Below, piece after piece: positions 46,441 to 59,000 of a stretch of DNA of 64,000 nucleotides. The notes beneath the pieces are model-generated. The model was not told the origin of the DNA, ran no database searches, and was given only the letters and a program-made list of their open reading frames with translations. Position numbers and translations under genes: made by a program. Source of the DNA: Parastagonospora avenae f. sp. tritici 18332-5. Lineage: Eukaryota > Ascomycota > Dothideomycetes > Pleosporales > Phaeosphaeriaceae. The first letter of the stretch is position 1, and each line of letters opens with the position of its first letter. Location: contig JAFJTR010000001.1 in assembly GCA_022559985.1 (NCBI GenBank), forward strand, positions 992,001 to 1,056,000, in the 5' to 3' direction.

Positions 46441-47398
46441 GTTCCTTGAAAGCTATTTTTCTCATGTCGTGGCACCGATTTGAGCAGCCACCATTCCTGT
46501 CCGCTGGACGCAGGTTGCCATATGGCTCCGTGGGCTTCCTCTCACAACATCGGAACGCTGCAGTACTTCCCAGCGGCTCACGTGGTGGAGGTCGCATCCT
46601 GAAAGAAAACACACAACTGAGGTCTATCCTTGTGTCACCACGGCTGGCGACGTCTCGGTACTTCTCGTCGGGACTAGATTGCTGCCGAGATACCCAACGG
46701 ATGGGTGGAGTTTGTGTCACGGTTTCCCTGCATGGCGATAGCATTCTGTGTTGCACCCGTAGCTAGACCTGCCCTCTTTGTAATGGAAGATCTGCAATGC
46801 GCCGGTCGACAGCACCGAGCGCACATCTTGCCCTGATTGCGACCACACGAGTGAAGGACTTGCTTTTGCAGCGCTCCCAATATTGGCTGAGGGCGCAGAC
46901 GTGTGATTTGAGTTTGCGAAGTCCGGGAGCTCCGTAGGACGCCACGAGAGCCTCTTTCTTGTGGTAACCACATCCGGAGCGTCTTGCACGTATGGCCGTA
47001 TTCCTCGCCGAGTATATGGAGCGGGCTGCCAATGGTGCATGAGTCGCGGTTACCCAAGAGAAGCGAAACAACGACCCCGTGCTTGGCGCCGACCAATGCT
47101 CGTCTTTGGGACGCCACGAATTGTCAAGTAATGCACCTCGAAGCCACCTCCAAAGCCAGTCCACCGATGTGATCGCTCCGCCATCGCCCGCCCACGACGT
47201 TCGCTAATCGACCTGCGCCTTCCCGCAGTCTCTCCGTCCCTCGCGCCTGCCTCCGACAGATGAATGAGCCGCCAGACCTCACCCCCCGCTCCTTCCTACC
47301 GCGATCGAGTACGTCGCAAGCCTGAAGCTGAAGGCTGACGCCGACGCCCTCTCCTCTCTGCATCCGGGTATGCCCTGAGGACGGGCACGCGGCGCTGA
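46441..47398. other. Intergenic region upstream of the SCAP gene
   Basis: Several overlapping frames of 100-150 codons on the minus strand have no domain. It includes the 3' end of ACL4 and the promoter and leader of the SCAP gene. Confidence 0.45.
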
Positions 47399-50300
47399 AT
47401 GATTTGGTACCTTCTGTACCCGTTGCGTGGGTAAGATAGCCCGTAGCTCCCCCACGAGACTCGACATTTGCTGAACCCCGACTGCAGGACGACCGAGCCA
47501 CCACGGCTATCTCCCTCGCACCCTCTGCGCCGGGCTTTCCAGGCGCATGGCACTGCTACCGCGCGGCATTGGCTGCTCTCGCTCGTCCTGACCATCACCA
47601 TCTCCGTGTTGCTCTGCTACCAAGCTGTGTTTCAGGCCGACAGCCCCGCCGCGGCCTCACTGCGCAACCTACCCAAGCATGTCTGGACCTCGACGACGGA
47701 GATTGAGGGCGACCGCCCTGCCGATGTAGTGGTGCGCCAGGTCTGGGTGCATGGCGACTACATGAAGGCGATAGAATTGCCTGTCTTGCGCGAAGCCATG
47801 CACGTGCAGGACGCTCTCATTGGCAGCGGCTTCGGTGATGGGAGGGAACATGCACAAACAGTTGCTGCACGCGATAGCCCGGGCTGTCTTACGGCAGCAG
47901 CGGGCCAGAAGTGGGGATATCACTCGCCGTTGATGTACTGGGACTGCTCGCTGAGTGCTCTCGAGAGCGACCAAAACCTCCTGAACTCCATCAATTCGCG
48001 GGCGACGGCACATTCAGCTCTCAACCTGACTCTTCGGCCAAGCAGCTTGTTCGCAGGCAAGAAGTTTTACAACACCAAGCTGCGCGCAGCTGATGCTCTT
48101 GTCTTCACCGTATTCGACCAGACCAATGATGGCTTGGGAGATGTATGGGACGCGAGATCCCGCCTGCTGGCTGAGAGAATATCGCCGAACTGGACAGTCT
48201 TTCCTGAGAGTGGCCATGTCACCAACAGTCGGCTTTACGAATTCCACTTCCGACCAATGACCCTTATCGACGACCTAATTTTGGCCGCTTCCTACATTGT
48301 AACAGCAGCATATGTCATCTTGAAGATGATGCAGTTGCGCGCTGTCAAGAGTTGGTTCGGCTTACTTGTAACGATATGCGCAAAAGTAGGATTGTCTTTC
48401 CGACTCCGTCAACTCTGCTAACCGACTCGCAGATGACGATATGCATTATTGCGAGTTTTTCTTTATGTACATACCTTGGAATAAACTTGACGCACATACC
48501 CCGGCCCTGGTTCCCAGCTGTAGTTTTTTGTTTCGGGCTTGGGAATATGTACGTGTATCTCAACCTCGACATTACGAACAATGCTGACATGGTGCAGATT
48601 TCGTCTTATCAACGTTGTCCTAGAAACACCACCGGAGATGCCTCCACATCAGCGCATCGGGAATGCGCTGGGCGAGGTTGGTCACCTATCGCTTGCCGTT
48701 GCTTTCCAAAATCTTGCCCTGTTATATTTCTGCTCTCGGCTCGTCAGTCCCTGGGTCGCCGACTTCTGCGTCTTTGCAGCAGTCACACTAGTTTTCGATT
48801 TTGTATACCACCTCACATTCTTTGTCGCTGTTTTGAGTGTGGACGTCCAGAGAATGGAGCTTTCAGATTCCCTGGATCGCGTGGGTCTCAACCAAAAGAC
48901 TAAAAAGACCCAACCGGAGCGCCAAACTTGGCTCGCTGCGTTACGCGAAGGTACTTTACCGCTGAGCACACGATTTGCTGGTAGTGCAGCCATCTTTTCC
49001 ATCATATTGGCCATCAATTGGCACTTCTTCGACACGAATGACACATCGCTATCGCTTCAATCACTCCGTCGAAAGTTCGTGTCGAAAATCAAAAAGCGTA
49101 GCGTGGAGAGGACATGGAGTCCACCTCCCATCAATCAAGCCAGGACACCAGCAGATTGGCTTCGAATTCAAGATCACAATACCGCTCGGGAGCTGTTCGG
49201 GTTTATTAAACCCGGAGCACACAGCTTCGTCGCTCGTATTTACGACCCCCTTCTTGTGGTTTCCAAAGGAGCGTACGGCAGAGACCAGCCTCAACCGCCA
49301 ACATCTCTCAGGGATGGCTTTCTGCGGTTTGCACAGGGTCACGCGTTTCCTGCGGCACTTATTGTCGTCTTCCTCATCGCCGGTGTCACTCTCTTCATGA
49401 ACTATCTTCTTTGGACTGGGCTTCCTGAGACCATGGATGATACAAAAGATGAAGAGCCAATATTTTCAGTCAAGACACTGTCGACGCCGCAGACTCTCGA
49501 TATCGTGCGCCTTGTGTCTTGTCCCAAAGGCCATCTGAGTAGCGTCTCCCTGGATCGTTCCACATCAGTGTGGCTGAATGGTCGCCGCGGATACATGCAC
49601 ACACTATTGCAAACAGCCAAGATTAACCCAAAGCTATGGCCTATCCAGGCTACTGCTATGGACGACAATGGCAAGTACCTCGCACTATGCACGGACACCG
49701 GCCAGATCGGCTTGTGGAGTATCAGCGCCTCACGCTTTACACATTTTACCAAGGTCGACACTCGCGGACATTCCCCCATCATGTTCTCCTTTGTCGGCGT
49801 TTGGCGCGGAGAGACCGAAGAATCACACATGATCGTCCTAACTCCCGACGGCCTCCTGACGGAATGGGACCTGTCTTCAGATACACAGTGGACCAAGCGG
49901 GTCTGCGCAAACACAATCATGTGTGCGACACTCTACAAACCACTCAAAGGGGCCACAAGCATTGTGTTTGTCACGAAGCCAGGAGAAGTCCACATCTCCT
50001 CACTGGTGGTGGATGGAAGTCCGGCGTCTGAAGTCGTTGCTGGGCTAGATCCAGGGCCACCCCCTGGCAGCAATCCTGCAAAGATCAAGTGTATTCAAGC
50101 AGTCCCAAGTCTAGGACTGATCTTCGCACTTCGCGATGAAGAAGCAGAGATATTCGACTTCAGCAGCAGGGCCCTCATACATTCTTTCCAGATCGGACAC
50201 GTCAAGCCTCATTCTTTTCGAGTACTGCATGCATCTCGCCGGTCTTGTCGTTGTGGAAGTCCCACAGTGCACTCGCTCTCCGTCGCTTACTCAGAGCAAT

Positions 50301-50974
50301 ATACCGAACACATGATTATGCAGACTTTTACCCTCGACGACTGCTCAACGTCACAACTCTGCTTGGGGAAGCCATCAGACAGAGAAAAATTCAAGTGCAA
50401 AGGCCTGGACTGTGCAGTCGAGGCGGTTCAGTATGTGGAACCCGCTGGTGTCTGGGAGTCGATAAGCACGTCCAGCGTCATCGGTATCAGGAGGAATAAT
50501 CCATCACCAACGCCATCATCGACCGCATCGGGCGTCGAGGATAGCCATTATACAGCCGACCCTGTAGTTCTTGCATCTGCGCTGAAGCAACGAGCTAGAA
50601 AACAAAGCGTCCCCAACCTCCCCAACAGATTTGGTGACCGCACATCAACACACCCTCTCAACAGCGATTCGGATGCTTGGGAAGCTTGGACACTATCATC
50701 AACAGGCGAATTCCGATCAAGACCACTTTGTCCCGATGATCCTGAAGACCTCATCGCTGCCTTCCAAGATGATCTCTTCGTCGCGTCTCCTGGGCCCATG
50801 ACGCCACTTGGTAAGAGAAGTGTCGCCGTCGGCTTTGGCAACACCGTCAAAATCATCTCGCTCGGGAAAGAGGTATTCCAAGGCCTAACGACCGTCGAGA
50901 ACGGGTCACTGGAAAACGGATTTGGATCGTACAGTGGGCGAACGCGGAGAGGCGTTCCGCGCAAAATACAGTAG
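47399..50974 (+). CDS. SREBP cleavage-activating protein (SCAP/Scp1-like)
   Basis: Four exons, 47399-47430, 47488-48385, 48433-48548 and 48598-50974, give 1140 aa. The 32-nt first exon encodes MIWYLLYPLRG, the highly typical fungal SCAP start, continuing in exon 2 as TTEPPRLSPSHPLRRAF and a first membrane segment (HWLLSLVLTITISVLLCY). The sterol-sensing domain spans late exon 2 to exon 4 (LIDDLILAASYIVTAAYVI, FCFGLGNIFRLINVVLETPP). After the last membrane segment (ALIVVFLIAGVTLFMNYLL) WD40-like repeats follow (VSLDRSTSVWLNG, ALCTDTGQIGLWSI, LTPDGLLTEWDL). In fungi SCAP holds SREBP in the ER until sterol or oxygen falls, which matters for hypoxia growth and azole tolerance. No SREBP gene lies in the window. 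Confidence 0.93.
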
Positions 50975-51975
50975 GAGCATCGTTTCGAATTGGGCGTTTT
51001 GGGCGGATGTTTGCTTTGTTCAATATACCACGCGGAGCTTTTATGGTCGGGAATTTCTGGTTTTCCTTTCCATTGTATTTGTTGTTGTCGTTCGTACATA
51101 ATTGTAGCTATAGTTATGCGAGACGCGTTAGGTCTGCGACATTTACTAGATCGATGAATACATCTGAATATACTTTTACTTTTTTCAATAATGGATGAAT
51201 CTTCATTGTGATCTTTTCATGTTTGTTGTACAATTCACTGGTCGGAATAGGCGGAGTGCTTCGGCACCGAGTCGTCGATTACTAGAACCCTAATATTGGC
51301 TACGAGCTTGGAGGGATATCTATCATCGTCATATAGGACCTTGGAAGCAAGCTAGTTGCTCTTATCATTGTCGGTATGTCACCGGGTGTAAGCAGTATAT
51401 TGAACTTGGTCGAAGATATAGCTAACCCGGTGCATGTGTAGGTTAATGGTGCCACGAACTGTGTCGGCTGTGACTGGATAACTGCCAATCCGAACCAGTT
51501 TCTACAATAATTCTTGTCTGTTACACTTTTTTGGCGTCGTTCCGGCTTAGCTAATTAACAAAGAGATGTGGTAGCCTAAAGTACTCATGAGTTTATGATG
51601 TTTACTAGCCTAGGCGCAAAGAAAGCCTATATAGATACTATTGGTGTTAAGTAGAGATAGGTTGTTGTTGTAGATAGCGCAGCTATCAGCGTGTAGTTTT
51701 TAGTTAGCTTAGCAAGTAAGGAGTAGGGCGTGTCGGCTAGCAGAAGCCGAGCGCAAAGCGAGAGAGGCTAGGAGTGGTACTGAGTAAGAAATGGGCCGAC
51801 CTTGACGGTAGGTAATATTCGCACCAGATAAGACCGGTACATTAGTTTCTGAGCCGAGTTTAGTCGGAGCACATGTGTTTATTTGTCTTTCTTCTTCTTT
51901 CACAACTAAATAAAAAAGCTCATTTGCAAAGAGTTAATCCGCATTTGTACCGAACATTTCCATCAGTCGAGCGAC
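50975..51975. other. A+T-rich intergenic region between the SCAP and RidA genes
   Basis: From about 51500 to 51960 the sequence is richer in A+T and in TA steps than the coding parts, suggesting old repeat material changed by RIP; no element ends were found. A short GTGC-TTCG-GCAC hairpin lies at 51256-51267. No gene is recognised. Confidence 0.4.
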
Positions 51976-52550
51976 ATGACAAAGACAGCAATTTATACGG
52001 ATAAGGCGCCCAAGCCGCGCCCAATCTACAACCAGGCTATTGTTGCCAATGGATTTGTGTTTTGCTCTGGCCAACTACCCGAAGACATCAACGGTCGGCT
52101 TGTCGGAGGCACTGTCCAGGACCGGACGGTAAGCTCTCTCTCTTTCTCCCTCGCTTCCTTCCTCTCTCTCCTTTCCTCTTCATGTCTTTCTTTTGTCACG
52201 AAATTTCTTGGACCCGCGCTAAACGCTTACTGTCGAACCCCAGCGTCAATGCATCCGCAACCTCCAAGTCGTCCTAGAAGCCGCTGGCTCCTCGCTAGAA
52301 GATGTCGTCGAGGTTAATGTATTCCTATCCCACATGGAGGATTTCGCCAAGATGAACGAGGTCTATGGAGAGTACTGGGGCAAGGTCAAACCATCGAGAA
52401 CGTGCGTTGTTATCATTCTCCGTTTCGATTTCTTTCTTGTTGCTGACTAGCGTTGGACTTTGCAGATGCGTGGCCGTTAAAACACTTCCCGAACATACAG
52501 ATGTTGAAATCAAATGCATAGGACTGGTTACGTCTAAGGCGAAATTGTAA
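51976..52550 (+). CDS. RidA/YjgF-family imine deaminase with C-terminal AKL
   Basis: Three exons, 51976-52128, 52244-52401 and 52466-52550, give 131 aa. The start carries KAPKPRPIYNQAIVANGFVFCSGQ and the core RQCIRNLQVVLEAAGSSLEDVVEVNVFL and RTCVAVKTLP, with the conserved Arg in PSRTCV, as in the RidA/Mmf1 family that hydrolyses reactive enamine/imine intermediates of amino-acid metabolism. The protein ends SKAKL. AKL is an accepted PTS1 variant, so a peroxisomal pool is possible, while the N-terminus has no strong mitochondrial presequence. Intron 1 is 115 nt and very rich in C and T. Confidence 0.92.
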
Positions 52551-53726
52551 TGGCTCTGGATCACGTGGTGAAATGATGTAAAGTAGCGATACTAGAAGAG
52601 GGTCGTTGACTTTCTAGACTATCTTCATCTTGTCGACATCTGGTCTCTTTAATCCATTGGGTACCGTTTTTTTATTCTCAAATAGAGATCGAATACTCTT
52701 CTGATGATAATACCGGACGTATTCTCTGGACTATTTGATAGGTAAGAAGATCTTGGGTCATGGATGAACCTCTCAAGGATAAATTGTCGTTGAAAATTAT
52801 CTTAGAAATGATGAGGGCCTGAGAATCTGTGTTACGTCACTTATAGGGCAACTTGGTTTAGGCGCCAAGTGTTCTCAACTTAGCCATTCCAAGGCCGCAG
52901 TATTTGCCCCCTACCTTCCATTTCCCTTCCAGTCGCGTGATCTCTACGTTCGCCAGTTGCATCACCAGCTTCTGTGAGATGTACCATGCCTTCGTCTTCA
53001 CAGCTCGGTTCTGAGCAAAGGCCACAGATAGACGACTTTCTGGAGCTGTCCCAAAATCTTCGATACACCAGTGAACGTAGACTCAGGTGTCAATGATACA
53101 TAACAAGAATATATTATCAGCCGACCCATTGGATAAACGCGTTCAGGAGGCTTTTTCAAGTATATCTCAGAATAGTGGGGAGGAAAATGCGGGATCGTCT
53201 GTGAACGGGTTCGATTTTCTACTATCATAGCAGGCATCACTCAGGCTAGATATAGGACCTTGTTATACCGTTTCTCTTATCTTCGTACAATTATCACTGA
53301 CTTATGGCCACCTGTCTGTAGCTGAGCAATTCTGCGAACAAATGATGTTGGCGGTTTCGATTCGCTGGTCTGTCTAATCACAAACTACCTGGGTTCGGAA
53401 AGTACCCTTGGAAGTCGGTCGGGTTAGGGACCGATATCGAAATCGGCAGACGGTCGGCTCCCTCATCCGCGAACAGTTCCAATCCCAGGCCCCGCACTTT
53501 ATCTTAGCCAAAGATAAGGGTCCCACACCTGTGCGACTTAGCTACCTAAATGATTAGTCTAAATCCAGTACTTAGCATGCTATCGGTTCTTTCCCGGTAT
53601 TCTGGACTGGGTGAGCAATTGCTAGATAGATACTTTAAGATCACCTTGTCCTCGCAAGCATCCGCCTGACAGGTCGATATCCGATAAAACAGTCTTTCTC
53701 CATCTCAGCCTATCATCTCTGCACCT
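52551..53726. other. Intergenic region upstream of the MFS transporter
   Basis: No gene recognised. It contains CGG-rich short dyads around 53430-53460 that could bind zinc-cluster regulators, but nothing specific. It carries the 3' end of the RidA gene and the transporter promoter. Confidence 0.4.
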
Positions 53727-55456
53727 ATGTCCCAGACTACGAACGCTGTCAGCGACATCAAGACAAAAGACCATGAAGCCACCCAGAATCACATCACGCC
53801 CGTCGATACGGTGCAGCATGGCGACGTAGAGAACTTGAAGCTGCCTGTTATGGACAAAGTGGATAAATTTGGTGCACACGCGAAGACAGATCCTCGAGAG
53901 ATAAGACTTGTGAGGAAACTGGATTGGTACATCATGGTAAGTCGCGAAATCAGTTAGGCACTGACGACGATCTGACGAATTAACCTTTTTCGTAGCCTAT
54001 TCTGTGGTTCATGTACACATTCAATTACCTCGACCGCAATGCCATTGTCAACGCGAGACTCAACAACCTCGAGGCAGATCTTGGCTTAAAAGGAACGCAA
54101 TATAACACTTGCGTGTCCATTTTATTTGTCGGATACATGTAAGCTGGGTTCCTCTTCATCAAAAACTGAATGCAGAGCGCTGATCAACTGCCAACAATAA
54201 GAGCCGCACAAGTGCCGTGCAACATGTTATTGAACAGGTTTCGGATTTCCATCGTTATGGCGGGTTTTGCCTTTGCCTGGTCGCTTGTCAGTCTTTTGAC
54301 GTTCTTGGCACACAACTACAGCAGCATGATGGTTTGTCGCTTTATTCTTGGTATTGTCGAGGCTCCGGTAGGTCTTCGCCTGTGTTCATTTTTTTTCGAT
54401 TGCGCAATACCGTTAACATTTGCTATTAGTTTTACCCTGGAGCACTATATATCATCAGTTTGTTCTACACACGCAAGGAAATCGCTTTTAGGCTCGCTAT
54501 CCTGACCACTGGCAATAATTTCTCCGGATCGTTCGCAGGCCTCATCGCGGTCGGCGTATTTCAGCTGGATAAGAAGCTTGGACTTGCTGGTTGGCAATGG
54601 TATGTGCGCCCGCACATCCCTCAAGCCTGAGTTTCCTGATAATTAACTTGATGACAGGCTATTCATCCTTCAAGGTGCTTTTTCGGCACTTACCGCGCTG
54701 ATGGCCTTCTGGTTTCTCCCCGATGACCCATTGACCACCAGATGGCTTACCGAAGAGGAGAGGCAACTCGCCCATAACCGAATCCTCATCGATACGACCG
54801 ATCTACAAGAAAGCACCAGCGTCTGGTCTGGTCTGCGAGACGCAGCTACTGACTGGCGTACCTGGGCGATGACTCTAATGTATAACCTCCACGTTTCCTC
54901 GCTTGGATTCCAGAACTTCATTCCCACCGTTATGTTGGGCCTCGGGTATAGCCGGACGGTCACACTGGCTTTGACGTGCCCGCCCTTCTTTCTCGCTGCC
55001 ATAATAGGACTCATAATCGCCTGGACGTCGGGCCGCTGGAACGAGCGTACGTGGCATATTGTGATATGTAAAAGCATCGTTATCATCGGCTTCATCATCC
55101 CCCTCACCACAAGCAACTTCGCCGCGCGCCTATTCAGCATCTTCCTCTTTGTGGGCTTCAGTTTCGGCATCAACAATATCCTGCTGGGGTGGAGCAGTGC
55201 GACGCTTGGCCAGACCAATGAAAAAAAGTCCGTGGCGCTTGCCATTATCAACATGCTGGGCAACATGTCAAATGTTTATACGCCTTACCTGTGGCCGTCA
55301 TCGGATTCGCCGCATTACAGGACTGCGTGGTATGCGAGTATCAGTTTCGCGGTGGGGGTGATTGCGGTCGCACTGTTCATGAAGTACTCTCTCAAGGCTC
55401 GAAACAAGAAGATAAGTATGCACGATGCGGAAGTGAAGAATCTCTATGTATATTAG
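53727..55456 (+). CDS. MFS transporter of the Dal5/allantoate permease (ACS) family
   Basis: Five exons, 53727-53936, 53996-54138, 54202-54367, 54430-54599 and 54658-55456, give 495 aa. An N-terminal cytosolic part ends with RLVRKLDWYIMPILWFMYTFNYLDRNAIVNARL, typical of the anion:cation symporter family. Further landmarks are VCRFILGIVEAPFYPGALYI, FYTRKEIAFR, WLFILQGAFSALTALMAF and FLPDDPLTTRWLTEEER. Twelve membrane segments are expected. Substrates in this family include nicotinate, pantothenate, allantoate and biotin precursors; the substrate cannot be read from sequence. The acceptor before exon 3 (ATAAG) was chosen to keep phase, and is the least sure junction; an upstream CAG would change the frame. 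Confidence 0.88.
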
Positions 55457-56080
55457 CACAATTGTATTGAAGTACTGTTCTTCGTCAAACCCAGCTTAGA
55501 AATTTTGAGTGCAAGATTTTTGAGAAACACTGATAATTTGTGTAGATGTGATAGTTGCGACGCCGGGCATGAGAAGTGTTTGTTCTCTTAAGAGAAAGTA
55601 ACTCTATTGGTAAATGAATGTAACAAGGGAAGCTTAAGGAGACATGGCAGGTCTAGTAACCGCAGGTTGTCGATTACGACAGAAAGTGATTCCGATTATT
55701 CAACAGCCTAGAGCTATACATAGTATCGCTTAGAAGTGATTGCGATGGCAAGGCCCTGCGTATCGTCTTAGGATGGGCTAGGCTGTCACTTGTTGCACCC
55801 TGGTCGCTTCCCATCGTAATTAACAAGATGTAGTAAGCTCGAACATGTTATGTTCGGTCATTTGCGACCGCTGACATCTGCACCCTGCCGAATCTGCGTC
55901 CAATGGTGACCAGAGAATTCTCAGCCTGATCGATGCATATTGCCCCGCCACACTGTAGCCGCTGGTGCATCAGCGTACGCCGCGCCTCTTTCCCTCTGTC
56001 ACTCACCATTGCGTCGCTCTTCGTGATCTTATACATTCGATGTGTAGGTTCCTCTACAAAACATAACCCTGTCCTTCCAC
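55457..56080. other. Intergenic region between the MFS transporter and the NLR gene
   Basis: It contains hairpin repeat copy B (55701-55835) and the region where a promoter for the NLR gene should be. No coding sequence recognised. Confidence 0.45.
55701..55835 (+). repeat. Dispersed hairpin repeat (copy B)
   Basis: CAGCCTAGAGC at 55704-55714 pairs imperfectly (9 of 11) with GGGCTAGGCTG at 55775-55785. The interior (CTATACATAGTATCGCT, later GCCCTGCGTATCGTCTT) and the outer part (GCACCCTGG, TCGCTTCCC) line up with copy A at 7042. The arms changed together (CTGAAGC/GCTTCAG in A, CTAGAGC/GGGCTAG in B), which suggests the folded form has been kept or the element moved as a foldback. Confidence 0.55.
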
Positions 56081-59000
56081 ATTTGGCTCATTCGCATCGA
56101 CCCCGATGGCCGTCTCAGCCTCGTCGAATACATCGACAATAAACCCATTCCACCTTATGGTATCTTGTCGCATACATGGCTACTAGCCAAAGACGAAGTT
56201 ACGTTCAAGGACATGCAAGAACATCGTGGCTCAGAAAAGAAAGGATACGCTAAGATCACATTTTGCGTTGAGCAGGCGCAACGCAATGGTCTCAAGTTTT
56301 TCTGGGTGGATACCTGCTGCATCAACAAGACCAGCAGCGCAGATCTCTCAGAAGCGATCAACTCTATGTACACTTGGTACCGAAAATCATCAAGATGCTA
56401 TGTGTACCTGTCCGACGTTTGTAACGATACTTCTGAAGGAGTTGATAAAGACGCACGAAGATGGAAAACGGCCTTCAAGAACAGCAGATGATTTACCCGG
56501 GGTTGGACACTGCAAGAACTTATTGCTCCTCCTTCCGTAGAATTCTTCTCAACCGAAGGAACGTATCTTGGTAACAGAGAGTCATTAGAGGAGACTATCC
56601 ACGAGGTCACGAACATTGCGCTCCAGGCCTTGAGAGGCAAATCATTGGCCCAATTTAGCAGACAAGAACGTCTGTCATGGGCCGCAAACCGCAATACCGC
56701 AAGAGAAGAAGATGCAGCATATTGCTTACAGGGGCTGTTTGATGTCTTCATGTCACCTATCTATGGAGAAGGTCGGGAACATGCATTAGCTCGACTCATG
56801 GAGCAGATCGAAAAACAACCCGATACAGGAATTTCACGCTTGGAAGCTCAGCAGAAAAAGAAGGTCATGAGATCCCTGTGGTTTGAGCAGTTCCAAGTGC
56901 GGCATACGACCATCGAAACAGCACATGCTCAGACATGTAGATGGCTGTTATCGAATTGTCAATTCAGCGACTGGCTCAATCCTGAACATCTCACTCATCA
57001 CCACGGAGTTTTGTGGATCAAAGGAAAGCCCGGCACGGGCAAATCTACCGTAATGAAATTTGCTCTAGCTCATGTACAGGAGACAATGAAGGATTCAGTA
57101 GTGATCCATTTCTTCTTCAATGCTAGAGGAGAGGAGATAGAAAGATCTACGGTTGGTACATATAGGGCGCTTCTGCTGCAGCTTCTCACTCGAATTCCAA
57201 AGCTCCAGTACCTGCTCGACCCATTAGTCGGATCAACCCTGACGCTCGGCGTTGAAGTTAAATGGGACTTGCAGTTACTTAAATCGATGCTGAAGAAAGC
57301 TATACAAACTCTAGACGCTACTCCTGTAGTTTGCTTCATCGATGCCCTTGACGAGTGCGAGGAACAGCAGATACGGGACATGCTTGCATTCTTTGAGCGT
57401 GTCAGTGAGCTGAGTCTATCACCTGGTACTCGCTTTCAACTCTGCTTTTCAAGTAGACATTATCCAAATATCACCATCAAGGCAGGACTGAGCCTCGTGC
57501 TTGAGAGACAAGAGGGACACGCCCAAGATATCGTCAAATACATACAAAGCGAATTGAAGATTGGGGAGAGTAAGATTGCCCGGCAAATTCAAGATGACCT
57601 TCAAAAGAAAGCCTCGGGGGTTTTCATGTGGGTCGTGCTAGTTGTCGGTATACTGAGACAGGAGTACGATCATGGCCATATACACACTTTGAGTCGTAGA
57701 CTTAAGGAAATCCCTGCCGATCTGCACGAGTTGTTCAGGGATATATTGACACGCGACTCGCGCAACGAAACGGACCTGATTCTTTGTATCCAGTGGGTCC
57801 TCTACACGAAGCAGCCGTTGCGTCCAGCACAGCTATATTATGCCGTTCTTGCTGGTGTCGACCCTCATGCAGTCACGAGTTGGGACCCTGAAGAGAACTC
57901 GCAGGACGATATTAGCCGCTTTATACTCGATGCTTCTAAAGGCCTTACAGCTCTCGCGTCTAGAGCGAATATAGTCCAATTTATCCATGAGTCTGTTCGG
58001 GATTTCCTCCTAAATGAGGATGGCCTTGCGAGTATATGGCCTGCTTTGAAAACCAATCTCGAGGGTCAGAGTCACGAGCGGCTCAAACAGTGCTGTCTCG
58101 CCTACATGGGTGTTGGCGTCCATTTCGCAGCCATTCGAGGAAATTTGCGAACAACGTTCCTCCACGAAGTCCAGGTTTCGCGTGATTCTATACATAGCAG
58201 GTTTCCATTCCTGAGTTACGCAGTGCAGAATGTGCTCTATCACGCAAATCAAGCGGGAGCAGCTCATATCACGCAACAAGACTTTCTTAAGGATTTCCCA
58301 TTCATTCTCTGGTCAGCACTTGATGGTCTTTTCGAATACAATCAGGCGCTGTGGTACGAGGATAACGTCAGCAGTCTATACATCCTTGCATCCCGCAATT
58401 TGTCAAACCTTATCGAAGTCCATCCATCTGTCAGGTCATGTTTCGAAGTTGAACAAGGGCGGTATGGGACGCCGTTCCTTGCAGCCATGGCCACTGGAAG
58501 CAGAGAAGCGGTCTATGCGTTCATCAAAGCGCTCTCGGATGGCGGTCCTGGGGAAAACCAATGCCAGACGTTCAGACGTTACAACACGGACAATGATGGC
58601 CAATACACACTTCCTCAAGACTTCAGATTTCCGAAGCAGGGCAACGTAGTATTAGTTCTTGTAGAACACAAGAAGGATACTGTACTTGCTCTCGTGCTTT
58701 CGAACTGCAAAGTGGACGTCAATGCGAAAGACAATGCCGGACGAACAGCGGTGGTACTGGCAATACAACAAGGGTGCAAAAGTATAGTCGAGTTGCTTCT
58801 TAGCACTGGCAGGATCGATGTTAATACGAAAAACATTACGGGAAGGACTCCGCTGATGTGGGCGATACGACATGGGCGCAAGGATATGGTCGACTTGTTG
58901 CTCAATACTGGCAAGGTCGAGATCAACGCAGAGGATGCTTATGGATGGACGCCGCTGATGTGGGCAGTGCAGCAGGCTCGTAAGGATATAATTGAGCTGA

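Noticed and set aside
51256..51267. GTGC-TTCG-GCAC hairpin, considered as the start of a U6-like small nuclear RNA
   Set aside because: The sequence after the hairpin does not continue as U6, and the stem is only four base pairs.
54170..54201. Reading exon 3 of the MFS gene from the earlier CAG acceptor
   Set aside because: It would break the frame with exon 2; the ATAAG acceptor keeps phase and gives the family-like AAQVPCNMLLNRF.
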